Shown piece after piece: positions 15,833-23,609 of a DNA stretch of 29,134 nucleotides (position 1 is its first letter; every line of letters begins with the position of its first letter). The DNA is taken from assembly GCA_039933315.1 (NCBI GenBank), contig JBDTOI010000037.1:1-29134 (forward strand), in the 5' to 3' direction. Both the position numbers and the translations under genes were made by a program. This DNA comes from DASXRU01 sp039933315. GTDB lineage: Bacteria > Acidobacteriota > Blastocatellia > Pyrinomonadales > Pyrinomonadaceae. Under the pieces are notes generated by a model, which saw only the letters and a program-made list of their open reading frames with translations, did not search any database and had not been told where the DNA came from.

Positions 15833-17989
15833 TTACCGCGGTCCCTGCTTTGGTACGATTTCAAGCCAGTGGACGTTGATGCCGAGCAAACGCATGTCGC
15901 CGCTGACGTTGAGCGAATCCGGTGAAGCAGCATCCGGCAAATGAAACGCAAGCACGTTTTCCTTTCGCAGCGCCTCAGCCGGCAAGGCAATCTCAATGTC
16001 TTCCGGCGATCGATTCGTCAGCGTCAGAGATGCAACTGGTTGGCCGTTCAAGTGCACATTCAGCCGCTGGCTTTCCAGCTTGCCCGGCGCGAGAAATGGT
16101 GCCAGGCGCAGGCGTAAAGTAGCAGGCTCAACCTTAGCCAGCCCAAAAGTAATTGTGGTCACGCCCCTCTCGGTCCAACGCGATATAGGTTCGCGTCCGC
16201 TCCAACCGTACCAGAGGTAATCTTCGTTGGCCGGGCCATGACTTGCGCCGCCGGCGATACCAAAATTGAGGCGCGTGCCAAATGTGTATACCGGAAACCG
16301 GGGCTCGTCGCTCTTGCTGCCACCCGGAAAGCTTCTGGTCCACGCCGGGTCGGTGCGTAAGTCGATCACGCGAATACTACATCGCGACAGTTCCAGTGGG
16401 GCCACCACTTCACCGGCCGTAATAATAATATTCTGAAACCCCATCGCAGCTACGCGTTGGCAAAACTGGGAACCGCCCTGGTCATAAACGAGCTTGAGTT
16501 CTCGAAACCGTTGCCAGGCCTGCGGCGACTGGCGCGCCACGTATCCAGTAGCGATGGGCTGATGATGAAAGACCTGCAACAGCGATGCGTAACCATCGAT
16601 CCCCTGCAAAGGCACATTGAATACGGGGCCTGCCACTGGCGCCTTTAACTTTTCCGGCGGTGTAAACGCGTGCCGCCTGGAGATTGGTGAGTAGGCGCCG
16701 GCCAGCGTCAAAACAAACAAGATCGTTAGGACGCCCAATGCCGACCGCAGCGACCACTTCGTACGTATCGCGTAGTACAACCATGAAAGGCCGCCGGCCG
16801 CAATTATCATCAGGAAGAAAGTCGCGATCGAAACGAAGCGCACCGGAGTCCTGCCCTCCGTGAAAGGCGGGACCTGCATCAGCAAGGCGTAAGGCAATCG
16901 CACCCCCGTGTCTGAGCTGAACACTTTGAGAGTGGGCCCGAGCGAAAGGACATAAAAGACGAGCGCGCAGATGGCGGCGCATAACATAAGTCTTTTTCGG
17001 GCGGTCAGAATTCCTACCAATGCGAAAGCTATCAGAGTGAAACCGAGGAACACTTCGTACCCGGCTACCCCTGACGTAATCCGAGCGTTGAGAGGGCTGA
17101 AGACCTTTGCCAGTAATGCGTGATTCCCACTGGGAACGAAGAACGCCGCCAGATTGGCCGAGTAGAGGGAAACTTCTGCGAGAGGCGGTTTAATCACGCG
17201 GTCGCGCAGGTAGTTCGCCAGGAAAGGTGTAACGATCAGCACAAACACACCCAGGGAGATTAACAACGGCTTCCAGCCCAGGGCGCGCCAGCCATCTGCC
17301 AAACGCCGGCGCTCTTCGGGAAAACAAAACATCAAAACAAGGAAGAGAAATACCCCGAGGTAAATGTAGAGAGCGTACTCAGTAAAATAGACCGCGCTAG
17401 CCGCCACCATCGCCGCATAAATGAGATTGCGCGCGTTCGGCTTCTTGTACGCACGCACGAGGAAAAGCGCGGTCAGGGGGAAGAAAAAACCAGCGATTAG
17501 ATTCAGGTGGACGGTGTGTTGCTGGTAATAGTCGCTGAAGGCATAAGCGCTGGCGGCAGTCGCGGAAGCGAGACGGGTGAAGGAGAGTTCCCTTAGAAGC
17601 AGATAACTGCAAGCGAGGAGCAGCAGAAAGCAAAGCCATGTAATGAGGTGATAAGCGTAAACGGGATAAAGCGGGTCGCCGCGAGAAAACAGTTTCGTCA
17701 GAAACGTGACGGGAAAAAATCCTGCGGCCAAAGTGTGATGAGCGAGGTTCGCTCCCAGGGGGTAATACAGCAGACCCGTTTGCAGGGGATTATGTCCGCC
17801 GGTTATTGCTTCATTCACGAACCAGAGGTTCCAAACCATCTGACCCCAGTCCTGTCCTTCCGCGCCTTCGATGAAGAGAATGCCATTCAGAGGAATGATG
17901 TGGTGATACATCATGGCGAGGGCGATGATTCCGGCAAGCAGCAGCACGGACCGGCTATCAGCGAATTGCTTGAATTTACTAAGCATCAT
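15833..17989 (-). CDS. GT-C-like membrane protein with C-terminal beta domain (paralogue 2)
   Basis: A 718-residue tandem paralogue of the downstream gene. Shared stretches include WNLWFVNEAITGGHNP, YYPLGANLAHHTLAAGFFPV, GDPLYPVYAYHLITWLCF and LSLGPTLKVFSSDTG. About ten membrane spans precede a soluble region. The last 129 residues (590-718) are the recurring beta domain: YLWYGWSGREPISRWTERG ... LPDAASPDSLNVSGDMRLLG. It is a probable sugar transferase acting outside the inner membrane on lipid-linked donors; the exact sugar is unknown. The ATG at 17989 (a second ATG follows at once) touches the end of a family A repeat and overlaps the upstream stop as ATGATG. No ribosome site is visible, so translation may depend on coupling with the upstream gene. 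Confidence 0.75.
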   Translation of the reverse strand: MMLSKFKQFADSRSVLLLAGIIALAMMYHHIIPLNGILFIEGAEGQDWGQMVWNLWFVNEAITGGHNPLQTGLLYYPLGANLAHHTLAAGFFPVTFLTKLFSRGDPLYPVYAYHLITWLCFLLLLACSYLLLRELSFTRLASATAASAYAFSDYYQQHTVHLNLIAGFFFPLTALFLVRAYKKPNARNLIYAAMVAASAVYFTEYALYIYLGVFLFLVLMFCFPEERRRLADGWRALGWKPLLISLGVFVLIVTPFLANYLRDRVIKPPLAEVSLYSANLAAFFVPSGNHALLAKVFSPLNARITSGVAGYEVFLGFTLIAFALVGILTARKRLMLCAAICALVFYVLSLGPTLKVFSSDTGVRLPYALLMQVPPFTEGRTPVRFVSIATFFLMIIAAGGLSWLYYAIRTKWSLRSALGVLTILFVLTLAGAYSPISRRHAFTPPEKLKAPVAGPVFNVPLQGIDGYASLLQVFHHQPIATGYVARQSPQAWQRFRELKLVYDQGGSQFCQRVAAMGFQNIIITAGEVVAPLELSRCSIRVIDLRTDPAWTRSFPGGSKSDEPRFPVYTFGTRLNFGIAGGASHGPANEDYLWYGWSGREPISRWTERGVTTITFGLAKVEPATLRLRLAPFLAPGKLESQRLNVHLNGQPVASLTLTNRSPEDIEIALPAEALRKENVLAFHLPDAASPDSLNVSGDMRLLGINVHWLEIVPKQGPR

Positions 17990-20925
17990 TGTAGGGGCGG
18001 CACTCCGTGGCCACCCCTCTTTAATTGACGCGCTCGGGGGAAGGGGCGCCCACGGAGGGACGCCCCTACAACTGCCAGCAGGAACAGAGTTAAGACGGAA
18101 ATGATTGCTCCGGTGCGGGCCGCCGGAGCTGTGTAACGCATCTCTACTCGATGCGACCCGGCGGGAAGCACGACCCCGCGCAGAAGGTAGTCGGTCGTGT
18201 GAATCGGAGCAATTGCCCCGTCAACTGTCGCCTCCCAACCCGGATAGTTGATTTCGCTTAACACCAGCACTGTCGGCATGTCGGCCGACGTTTCAACCAA
18301 CAAACGGTTTTCTTCATAAGAGACTAATCCTGCCGTGGCGTTTGGGGAAAGCGTACCACCCGGCAACTTAGGTAGATTCGCCGGCGGTAATTCCATTAGT
18401 GCCGTCCTGGAGGGATCGAATGGTTTACCCTCACCCTGTATCCGTCGCAGTGCTTGCTCACCATCCACCGCTTCAGCTTCGGCTACCAGCCAGACGCGCG
18501 GGAGTACGTTCCGGTTACGCAGAATTATGACATCGTCGTGATCGTAAACTGGCTCCCACTTACTCCAGTCATGATGAGGGAATGGCATTGAGAAACGCGA
18601 AGCGGAATCGTAAAGCGTAGCTTTCCAGATGGTTAAGAAGGCTTTGTTTGAGACATTGATTATCTCAATTCGTTCTACCGGCAAGCGCTCGCCAAAGGGG
18701 ATGCGGGTCCAGTAGCGATAATAGGTAAAGGCATCTCCCTTATCACTCGTGGGATGGCGGTCAAAGACGGGCGCCAGTTTATGGCGAATACGCGCCCGCA
18801 CATCAGGGCGATCATGGGCCCACTCGGCACTATCTCTTCCCGCCTGAATCTCGCGCTCTATGGTCCGGCCGTCAGTGGTAAACACCCGTACCTTAGCGAT
18901 TACTCCTCCATCTGCTATTTGGTCCGAAAAAGACAGAGTAGTGACCACACCAAGCGTGTCCGCTTCAGCAGCGACGGCTGGGAGGGTAGTCGTTTCTCCG
19001 GGCTTGATGGTGACGTTTGGATTATCAAGTCCAAACTTGATGCCGTCCTTCTCGACCCATCTGATCGGTTCGAGTGATAGACCCGCATAGCCCACCACAA
19101 AACTCGTATTGAGGATATCGAGTACGTGGGATTTTGATTCCAGCAGGGACGTGTCCGCCGGGTAACCTGGCCGCGTAGTCACGGCGTCCAAAAAAACGTT
19201 TCCCAGCGCGCGGCTGTAGCGTTCAAGGATCAAGGGTTCGTAACCGGCGACATTTTGCAGTCCATGCAACATGGTCAGGTTAGTGGGCTCGAAGCGGCGC
19301 TGCGGCAGCAGGTCTTCGACAAAGAGGAAGCTGCGCGTGTAAATGCGATGCTGTTCCGGCGGATACTTTTGTAGAAACTGAGTTGTGGGCGAGGGGGTCG
19401 TAAACTGGTTTGAAGGTTTGAGCGCGCCCCACCACCAGCGTGTGGCCTGGAGTGAAGGCTCAGCGAAGCAGGCCACCAGGATAACGCTCGTCAGCAGTGC
19501 CACCCGCCAGCGGGTGGACGCCACTCTCCAACTCACCCAGGTCAGTCCGAGCGTGAAGAGGGTCAGCAGAAACTTCCAACCCAAATAGCGTGTGGCGGGA
19601 AACCGGCTGCGCATGTAAGCGAGGTCTTCACTGGTGATGGGAATATTCGCCACGTCCAGTCGCCAGAGCACTACGGTCGCCACGCTAAGGACCAGCAGGG
19701 CAAGCGCAATTGCAGTTCGGTGCCGCGAAAACCAGCTGGAGGTCTTTCCCGCAGGGGCGTTCAGAGCATCCCAGCCATACGCCGACAGTATGCCGACCGC
19801 GAAGGTCAATTCGAAAGCATGCCGGGCCGGGACGCGAAAGAGATTGAAGATAGGTACGTGATAAAGCCCGAGATAAAGCGGCGTATGCTTGCCGAGCATC
19901 AGGGCCACGGCCGCCACTGCCACCATCAGCCAGAACCAAACCCTTGGGTCGCGCTGTGATTTTCTCGTCGCAGCGACCACTGCGGCCACTGCCAGCACAA
20001 AGGCGAGTGGCGCCATGTAAGCAGAGGCATCGACAATGAAGTGCAGCGGCGCTAAGAAGGATCCCAGCAATCCTCCCGGCTGATATGAACGCTCGGTGAA
20101 GATTTCATAGGTTAGCCGGCTGCGAATGCTCAAGCGCTGGACTTGTAGTGTCTCCAGGATCTGAAAGGCGGCAACTCCCGCGGCGAGGATTACAGCGCTC
20201 ACCGCAACAGCAAAGGGCCGCCAGCGTTCCCACGACAACCATCGATAAACTGCGCCGGTGTCTTTGTCGTACGCGACTCCCAGGAAAAAGCCGTAAGCCA
20301 GTGCGAGCATCCCGGTAATAAGAAATCCCTGCCCAATACCTGTCAGCACCGACATGGCATAGGCCGCGGTCGCAGCCAGCAGGCAGGTTGAGAACTTTCC
20401 CTTCCGCGCCCGCTCCAACGCAATCAGAAATAACGGCAACCACATGATGGCGTTGGTGAGCATGCCGTTGTAGGCCACCGAGCTGATCATCGCGCCGCCA
20501 TACCCAAAACCCAGCGCCGCGAACATGGAGGCCAGCCGGCTGCGATTGATTTCGCGGGCGTAGGCGTAGGTGAAAACGGGAAAGAGAATGTAAGGGGCGA
20601 GGTTGTAAATCTGTTCCGCCAGGGGTCCTGGCAAAAATGAGTAACCCCAGGTCAAAGGGTAGCCAATCCCGATCTGGGCCATCGAGAGCAGCGGATACCC
20701 CGACATGATCAGGGGGGTCCACAGCGGAAGTTGTCCGTGCCGGATGCTGTTCCAGGCAGCGGTGCGCAGCGGGTAGGAGTAGATAAAGCCGTCGGCGGTG
20801 ATGAAGTACTTACCGCTGGAGAGTACCGGCCAGAAAAAGACCAGAAAGAAAAGAACGATGATTGCCAGCGCAGCCAGATCGTAACGGCGCGTTTCCCAAA
20901 CTTCCGGCCATGAACTTTTCTTCAT
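17986..20925 (-). CDS. YfhO-family membrane protein with a repeat-encoded C-terminal tail
   Basis: A 979-residue polytopic protein of the YfhO family (GT-C fold; in Bacillus YfhO adds sugars to cell-surface polymers). Typical features are ITADGFIYSYPLRTAAWNSIRHGQLPLWTP (about 43-72, read as two adjoining stretches) with its acidic loop residue, about a dozen membrane spans, and a late soluble domain ending VLSEINYPGWEATVDG ... DYLLRGVVLPAGSHRVEMRYTAP, followed by a last membrane helix. The final roughly 26 residues (…KRGGHGVPPLQ) are encoded by both arms of a family A repeat pair. The natural stop was presumably lost and the TGA now used overlaps the next gene's ATG. The role in the local glycan is inferred from context. 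Confidence 0.85.
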   Translation of the reverse strand: MKKSSWPEVWETRRYDLAALAIIVLFFLVFFWPVLSSGKYFITADGFIYSYPLRTAAWNSIRHGQLPLWTPLIMSGYPLLSMAQIGIGYPLTWGYSFLPGPLAEQIYNLAPYILFPVFTYAYAREINRSRLASMFAALGFGYGGAMISSVAYNGMLTNAIMWLPLFLIALERARKGKFSTCLLAATAAYAMSVLTGIGQGFLITGMLALAYGFFLGVAYDKDTGAVYRWLSWERWRPFAVAVSAVILAAGVAAFQILETLQVQRLSIRSRLTYEIFTERSYQPGGLLGSFLAPLHFIVDASAYMAPLAFVLAVAAVVAATRKSQRDPRVWFWLMVAVAAVALMLGKHTPLYLGLYHVPIFNLFRVPARHAFELTFAVGILSAYGWDALNAPAGKTSSWFSRHRTAIALALLVLSVATVVLWRLDVANIPITSEDLAYMRSRFPATRYLGWKFLLTLFTLGLTWVSWRVASTRWRVALLTSVILVACFAEPSLQATRWWWGALKPSNQFTTPSPTTQFLQKYPPEQHRIYTRSFLFVEDLLPQRRFEPTNLTMLHGLQNVAGYEPLILERYSRALGNVFLDAVTTRPGYPADTSLLESKSHVLDILNTSFVVGYAGLSLEPIRWVEKDGIKFGLDNPNVTIKPGETTTLPAVAAEADTLGVVTTLSFSDQIADGGVIAKVRVFTTDGRTIEREIQAGRDSAEWAHDRPDVRARIRHKLAPVFDRHPTSDKGDAFTYYRYWTRIPFGERLPVERIEIINVSNKAFLTIWKATLYDSASRFSMPFPHHDWSKWEPVYDHDDVIILRNRNVLPRVWLVAEAEAVDGEQALRRIQGEGKPFDPSRTALMELPPANLPKLPGGTLSPNATAGLVSYEENRLLVETSADMPTVLVLSEINYPGWEATVDGAIAPIHTTDYLLRGVVLPAGSHRVEMRYTAPAARTGAIISVLTLFLLAVVGASLRGRPFPRARQLKRGGHGVPPLQ
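17989..18071. repeat. Family A inverted-repeat pair, copy 3, read as coding sequence
   Basis: Arms 17989-18018 and 18042-18071 with a loop of 23 bases, the most compact pair in the window. The arms differ slightly from copy 1 (GGCCACCCCT, GGAGGGACGCCCC). On the minus strand the whole element lies in the open frame of the YfhO-like gene and ends at the ATG of the following gene. Confidence 0.9.
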
Positions 20926-20938
20926 CCTTCGAAGGTGG

Positions 20939-20956
20939 CACAGACTTCAGTCTGTG
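20939..20956. repeat. TC-centred palindrome CACAGACT-TC-AGTCTGTG
   Basis: A perfect 8-base stem around TC, 13 bases upstream of the YfhO-like start codon. The same sequence occurs twice inside the membrane-protein gene at 25846-25899. Confidence 0.85.
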
Positions 20957-20966
20957 ATTCAACTGT

Positions 20967-21081
20967 GAACACTTGCAGTCAGGAAGGAAGGCTTGCCCCC
21001 GCTCCTAAGGTCGTTGCTTACTCTGTACTTAAAGCCAATGAATCAGCGGGGCCAAGCCCACCCTCCTGACTGCAAGTGTTC
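20967..21081. repeat. Family B inverted-repeat pair, copy 2
   Basis: Left arm about 20967-21003 (GAACACTTGCAGTCAGGA ... GCTTGCCCCCGCT) and right arm 21045-21081 (AGCGGGGCCAAGCCC ... CTGACTGCAAGTGTTC) pair around a 41-base loop. The arm matches the thiD-side copy at 29 of 33 positions. It lies between the methyltransferase stop (21145) and the YfhO-like start (20925). Confidence 0.85.
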
Positions 21082-21144
21082 AGGGTAGAACTTGAGACTC
21101 AGATCGAAAATCTAAACAACCGCGGCTTGTTTGTCTTAGGCTTG

Positions 21145-22356
21145 TTAACCCATGACGCTAACCGCCACGCGAACCGTCGGCGACCCATTCAAGGCAAACC
21201 AACACACATCGTTACTCACCATATCGAATTCCAGCTGATAACTTCCCTTTGGCAGCGGCGGCATCTTAACTTCAAATTCCACCGTGGCCCCGGGCGCAAT
21301 CGGCCGTCCATCGCCAGGAGTCAAAGCCTCCCAGTGATAACTGTGATGAAAGATTTTGCCCTCGCCATCGTACACATGACAGCCCAGCAGCACGGCCCCT
21401 AAGCCGGCACTGCGCGGCAGCCAGATGGACGCACTGTTATTCTTCACCGACGCCTGGAGTGTGATGTGCTCTCCCTCGTTTACCGCAATGGCGCGCGGGC
21501 TCAGTTTGATATTTGCCTTAAGCCCGGTGCGATAACGGCTATCCGACGCCGCCACTTCTCCTTTACCGAGAAAAAAGCTCCTCTGGTTTTGCATGTAGGC
21601 CACCGCGGCCTCCGCATACCTACGGCTGGGGGAGCCTCCGTTGAGGAATTTTTCAAATTCGTCGAGCTGTAAATGAAACGCCGGAACGTTGAAAACCGCC
21701 AGCTTCATGTCCGTGAAGCCCGCCCTCTGCGCCAGTCGCCAAATCTCGCGGATCTCGACATCGTTCTCAACTACTTTGAAGGTCCTCATTTCATATTGAG
21801 ACTGAGGCGACAGGGAATGTTGGGGGCCGGGCTCGGCAAAGCCGGCGATTCCTCCGTGCTGCAACACTCTGCCCAGTTCCTGCAAGACCTCTCCCGGATT
21901 TGGTATGTGATGAAAAGCGTCGAGGCAGACGATGCGATCGACATGATTATCCGGCAGGTCAATGTGATGGCCGTCGAACTGGAGGAACTGTGGCGGCGGC
22001 CTTTCGCCAAACACCGGTTGGCGTCGGTAAAGCTCCGCCCCGATACTTAACGCGGTCGGCGAAATGTCCAGCGCAATCACACGGCAGCCGAGCTGCGTCA
22101 GGAAATGTGAAGCCCAGCCAGTCCCGGCGCCGAACTCCAGCACCGTCATACCCGGACAGATCGCCAGACCTTGCAGGATTACCGCGAAGTTGATCAGGAG
22201 TTGCGGAACTTCATCAATGGCGCCGAACGGTTTGGCCAGGTGATAGTTCCAGTCGCCAATACGGGCAAAATACTCCTCGGCCAGCCGATTGAGTTCCTCG
22301 ACAGACGTCGACGCCATCATTTGACGTACGTCGATCAATTCACTTTTGTCTGCCAT
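21145..22356 (-). CDS. SAM-dependent methyltransferase fused to a beta-sandwich domain
   Basis: A 403-residue protein. Residues about 60-235 are a class I methyltransferase: MTVLEFGAGTGWASHFL (70-86, motif I), VIALDIS (93-99), a post-II segment, and DRIVCLDAFHHIPNPGEVL (motif IV region). Residues about 285-403 form a beta-sandwich (ANIKLSPRAIAVNEGEHITLQ ... SASIWLP ... LPKGSYQLEFDMVSNDVCWF) of a type often attached to glycosyltransferases and methyltransferases in polysaccharide clusters, probably carbohydrate-binding. The expected job is methylation of a sugar residue on the growing or finished glycan. It lies between the UbiA-like and YfhO-like genes; the gap before it holds a family C pair and the gap after it a family B pair. 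Confidence 0.82.
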   Translation of the reverse strand: MADKSELIDVRQMMASTSVEELNRLAEEYFARIGDWNYHLAKPFGAIDEVPQLLINFAVILQGLAICPGMTVLEFGAGTGWASHFLTQLGCRVIALDISPTALSIGAELYRRQPVFGERPPPQFLQFDGHHIDLPDNHVDRIVCLDAFHHIPNPGEVLQELGRVLQHGGIAGFAEPGPQHSLSPQSQYEMRTFKVVENDVEIREIWRLAQRAGFTDMKLAVFNVPAFHLQLDEFEKFLNGGSPSRRYAEAAVAYMQNQRSFFLGKGEVAASDSRYRTGLKANIKLSPRAIAVNEGEHITLQASVKNNSASIWLPRSAGLGAVLLGCHVYDGEGKIFHHSYHWEALTPGDGRPIAPGATVEFEVKMPPLPKGSYQLEFDMVSNDVCWFALNGSPTVRVAVSVMG

Positions 22357-22400
22357 TGTTTTCGGAATGCCGCCTCGGAGCGCTTGAGACCAGGAACTTT

Positions 22401-22530
22401 AGCCGCGGATTAACGCGGACACACACGGGTAAGGACAAACATTCAAGAACCGACCGAAGATCAAAACCACGTCCACCGCCGGTTCATATTATTCTTTCTT
22501 ATCCGCGCTTAGCCGCGTAAATCTGCGGCT
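22401..22530. repeat. Family C inverted-repeat pair, copy 2
   Basis: Left arm 22401-22433 (AGCCGCGGATTAACGCGGAC ... GGGTAAG) and right arm 22498-22530 (CTTATCCGCGCTTAGCCGCG ... ATCTGCGGCT) are imperfect inverted copies around about 64 bases. It is a GC-richer relative of the 9468-9626 element and fills the gap between the methyltransferase and prenyltransferase genes. Confidence 0.75.
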
Positions 22531-22570
22531 TGTCTCGATGCCGTTTCAGACACTGCCGAGACTTGCACTA

Positions 22571-23449
22571 TCAGGTCCCGGACATCAGCCACAGTGTCAC
22601 CAGCAACCAGCCGGCAATGGAAATCAGAATATGCGGATCGCGAAATATCTCGTTGGCCGGTTCCGTGCCGGTCTGCTGGTTATGCAGGGAATAGATATAA
22701 CGAAAAATTCCGTACACGACGAACGGCGCCGTATAAATCAGCGACTCAGTGTGATGTTTTTCAACTGTCACCGGGCTCATCGTGTACAGGCTATACGTGA
22801 GGATCACGCAGCTCGCCGTGACGACAATCATCTTATCGAGCAACACCGGCTGGTATTGGGCCAGCACGCGGCGGTGGTTCGACGTTTCCCCCGATAGGGC
22901 ATATAGCTCGGCGCGCCTTTTGGCGAAGCCGAGAAAGAGCGCCACCATGAAACCGCAAATCAACAACCACTGCGATGGCGCCAGACCCACGCCGGTGGTG
23001 CCCGCCAAAATGCGCAACATGAAACCACTGGCGATCAAAAACACATCAAGGATCACAATCTGCTTCAAACCCAGCGAATATAAAATGTTGACGGCTACAT
23101 AAGCCAGCAGAATCAGAAACACTGCCCGGGAAACGAATAAGCCCAGGGCAGCTCCCGCGATCCAAAGGACACAGAGCAGGGCGACTGCGAGGCTCAATGA
23201 CACTGTGCCGGCCGCCAGCGGGCGCAGCTTTTTTGCCGGGTGATGAACGTCGTCCTTGCGATCGAGAATATCATTCAGAATATAAACGCCGCTGGCGATC
23301 AGGGAGAATGCCGCTGAGGCCATCAGCACGCGCTGCAGCATGCCCGGTTGGCGCCAGGCATTGGCGAACAGCGTGCCCATCAGCACAAAACCGTTCTTGA
23401 TCCATTGCCGCGGCCGCATCAAGCGCCAGCAGTTTGTCAGCAGGTCCAT
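22571..23449 (-). CDS. UbiA-family prenyltransferase, decaprenyl-phosphate phosphoribosyltransferase-like
   Basis: A 292-residue integral membrane enzyme with eight or nine hydrophobic segments. The first aspartate motif is GVYILNDILDRKDDVHHP (about 54-71; Asn59, Asp60, Asp63, Asp66/67) followed by KLRPLAAG. The second loop YSLGLKQIVILDVFLIASGFMLRILAG is typical of the Rv3806c (UbiA) subgroup that transfers phosphoribose from PRPP to decaprenyl phosphate, the committed step of decaprenyl-phosphoryl-arabinose synthesis. The N-terminal RPRQWIKNGFV (12-22) is also characteristic of that subgroup. It is followed upstream on the same strand by a DprE1-like gene, the later oxidase of the same pathway, which strengthens the call. 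The lipid chain length here is unknown. Confidence 0.87.
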   Translation of the reverse strand: MDLLTNCWRLMRPRQWIKNGFVLMGTLFANAWRQPGMLQRVLMASAAFSLIASGVYILNDILDRKDDVHHPAKKLRPLAAGTVSLSLAVALLCVLWIAGAALGLFVSRAVFLILLAYVAVNILYSLGLKQIVILDVFLIASGFMLRILAGTTGVGLAPSQWLLICGFMVALFLGFAKRRAELYALSGETSNHRRVLAQYQPVLLDKMIVVTASCVILTYSLYTMSPVTVEKHHTESLIYTAPFVVYGIFRYIYSLHNQQTGTEPANEIFRDPHILISIAGWLLVTLWLMSGT

Positions 23450-23468
23450 GATTTCATTTTTGGAGGAC

Positions 23469-23561
23469 TATCCACAGATTCCACAGATTAGAAAGACCTT
23501 TGAGACAGGATGGGAGACTAGTCCTAATGTCAAAGGGTTGAATCTGCGTAATCTGTGGATA
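23469..23561. repeat. Family C-like inverted-repeat pair, copy 3
   Basis: TATCCACAGATTCCACAGAT (23469-23488) and its inverted partner ATCTGCGTAATCTGTGGATA (23542-23561) with about 53 bases between. They lie between the DprE1-like and UbiA-like genes. The CACAGAT core links it to the 9468-9626 copy. Confidence 0.75.
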
Positions 23562-23609
23562 GCGGTGTCGCCGCTTCGCTCTGCCACCGCACTCCAAATA
23601 GTTGACTAC

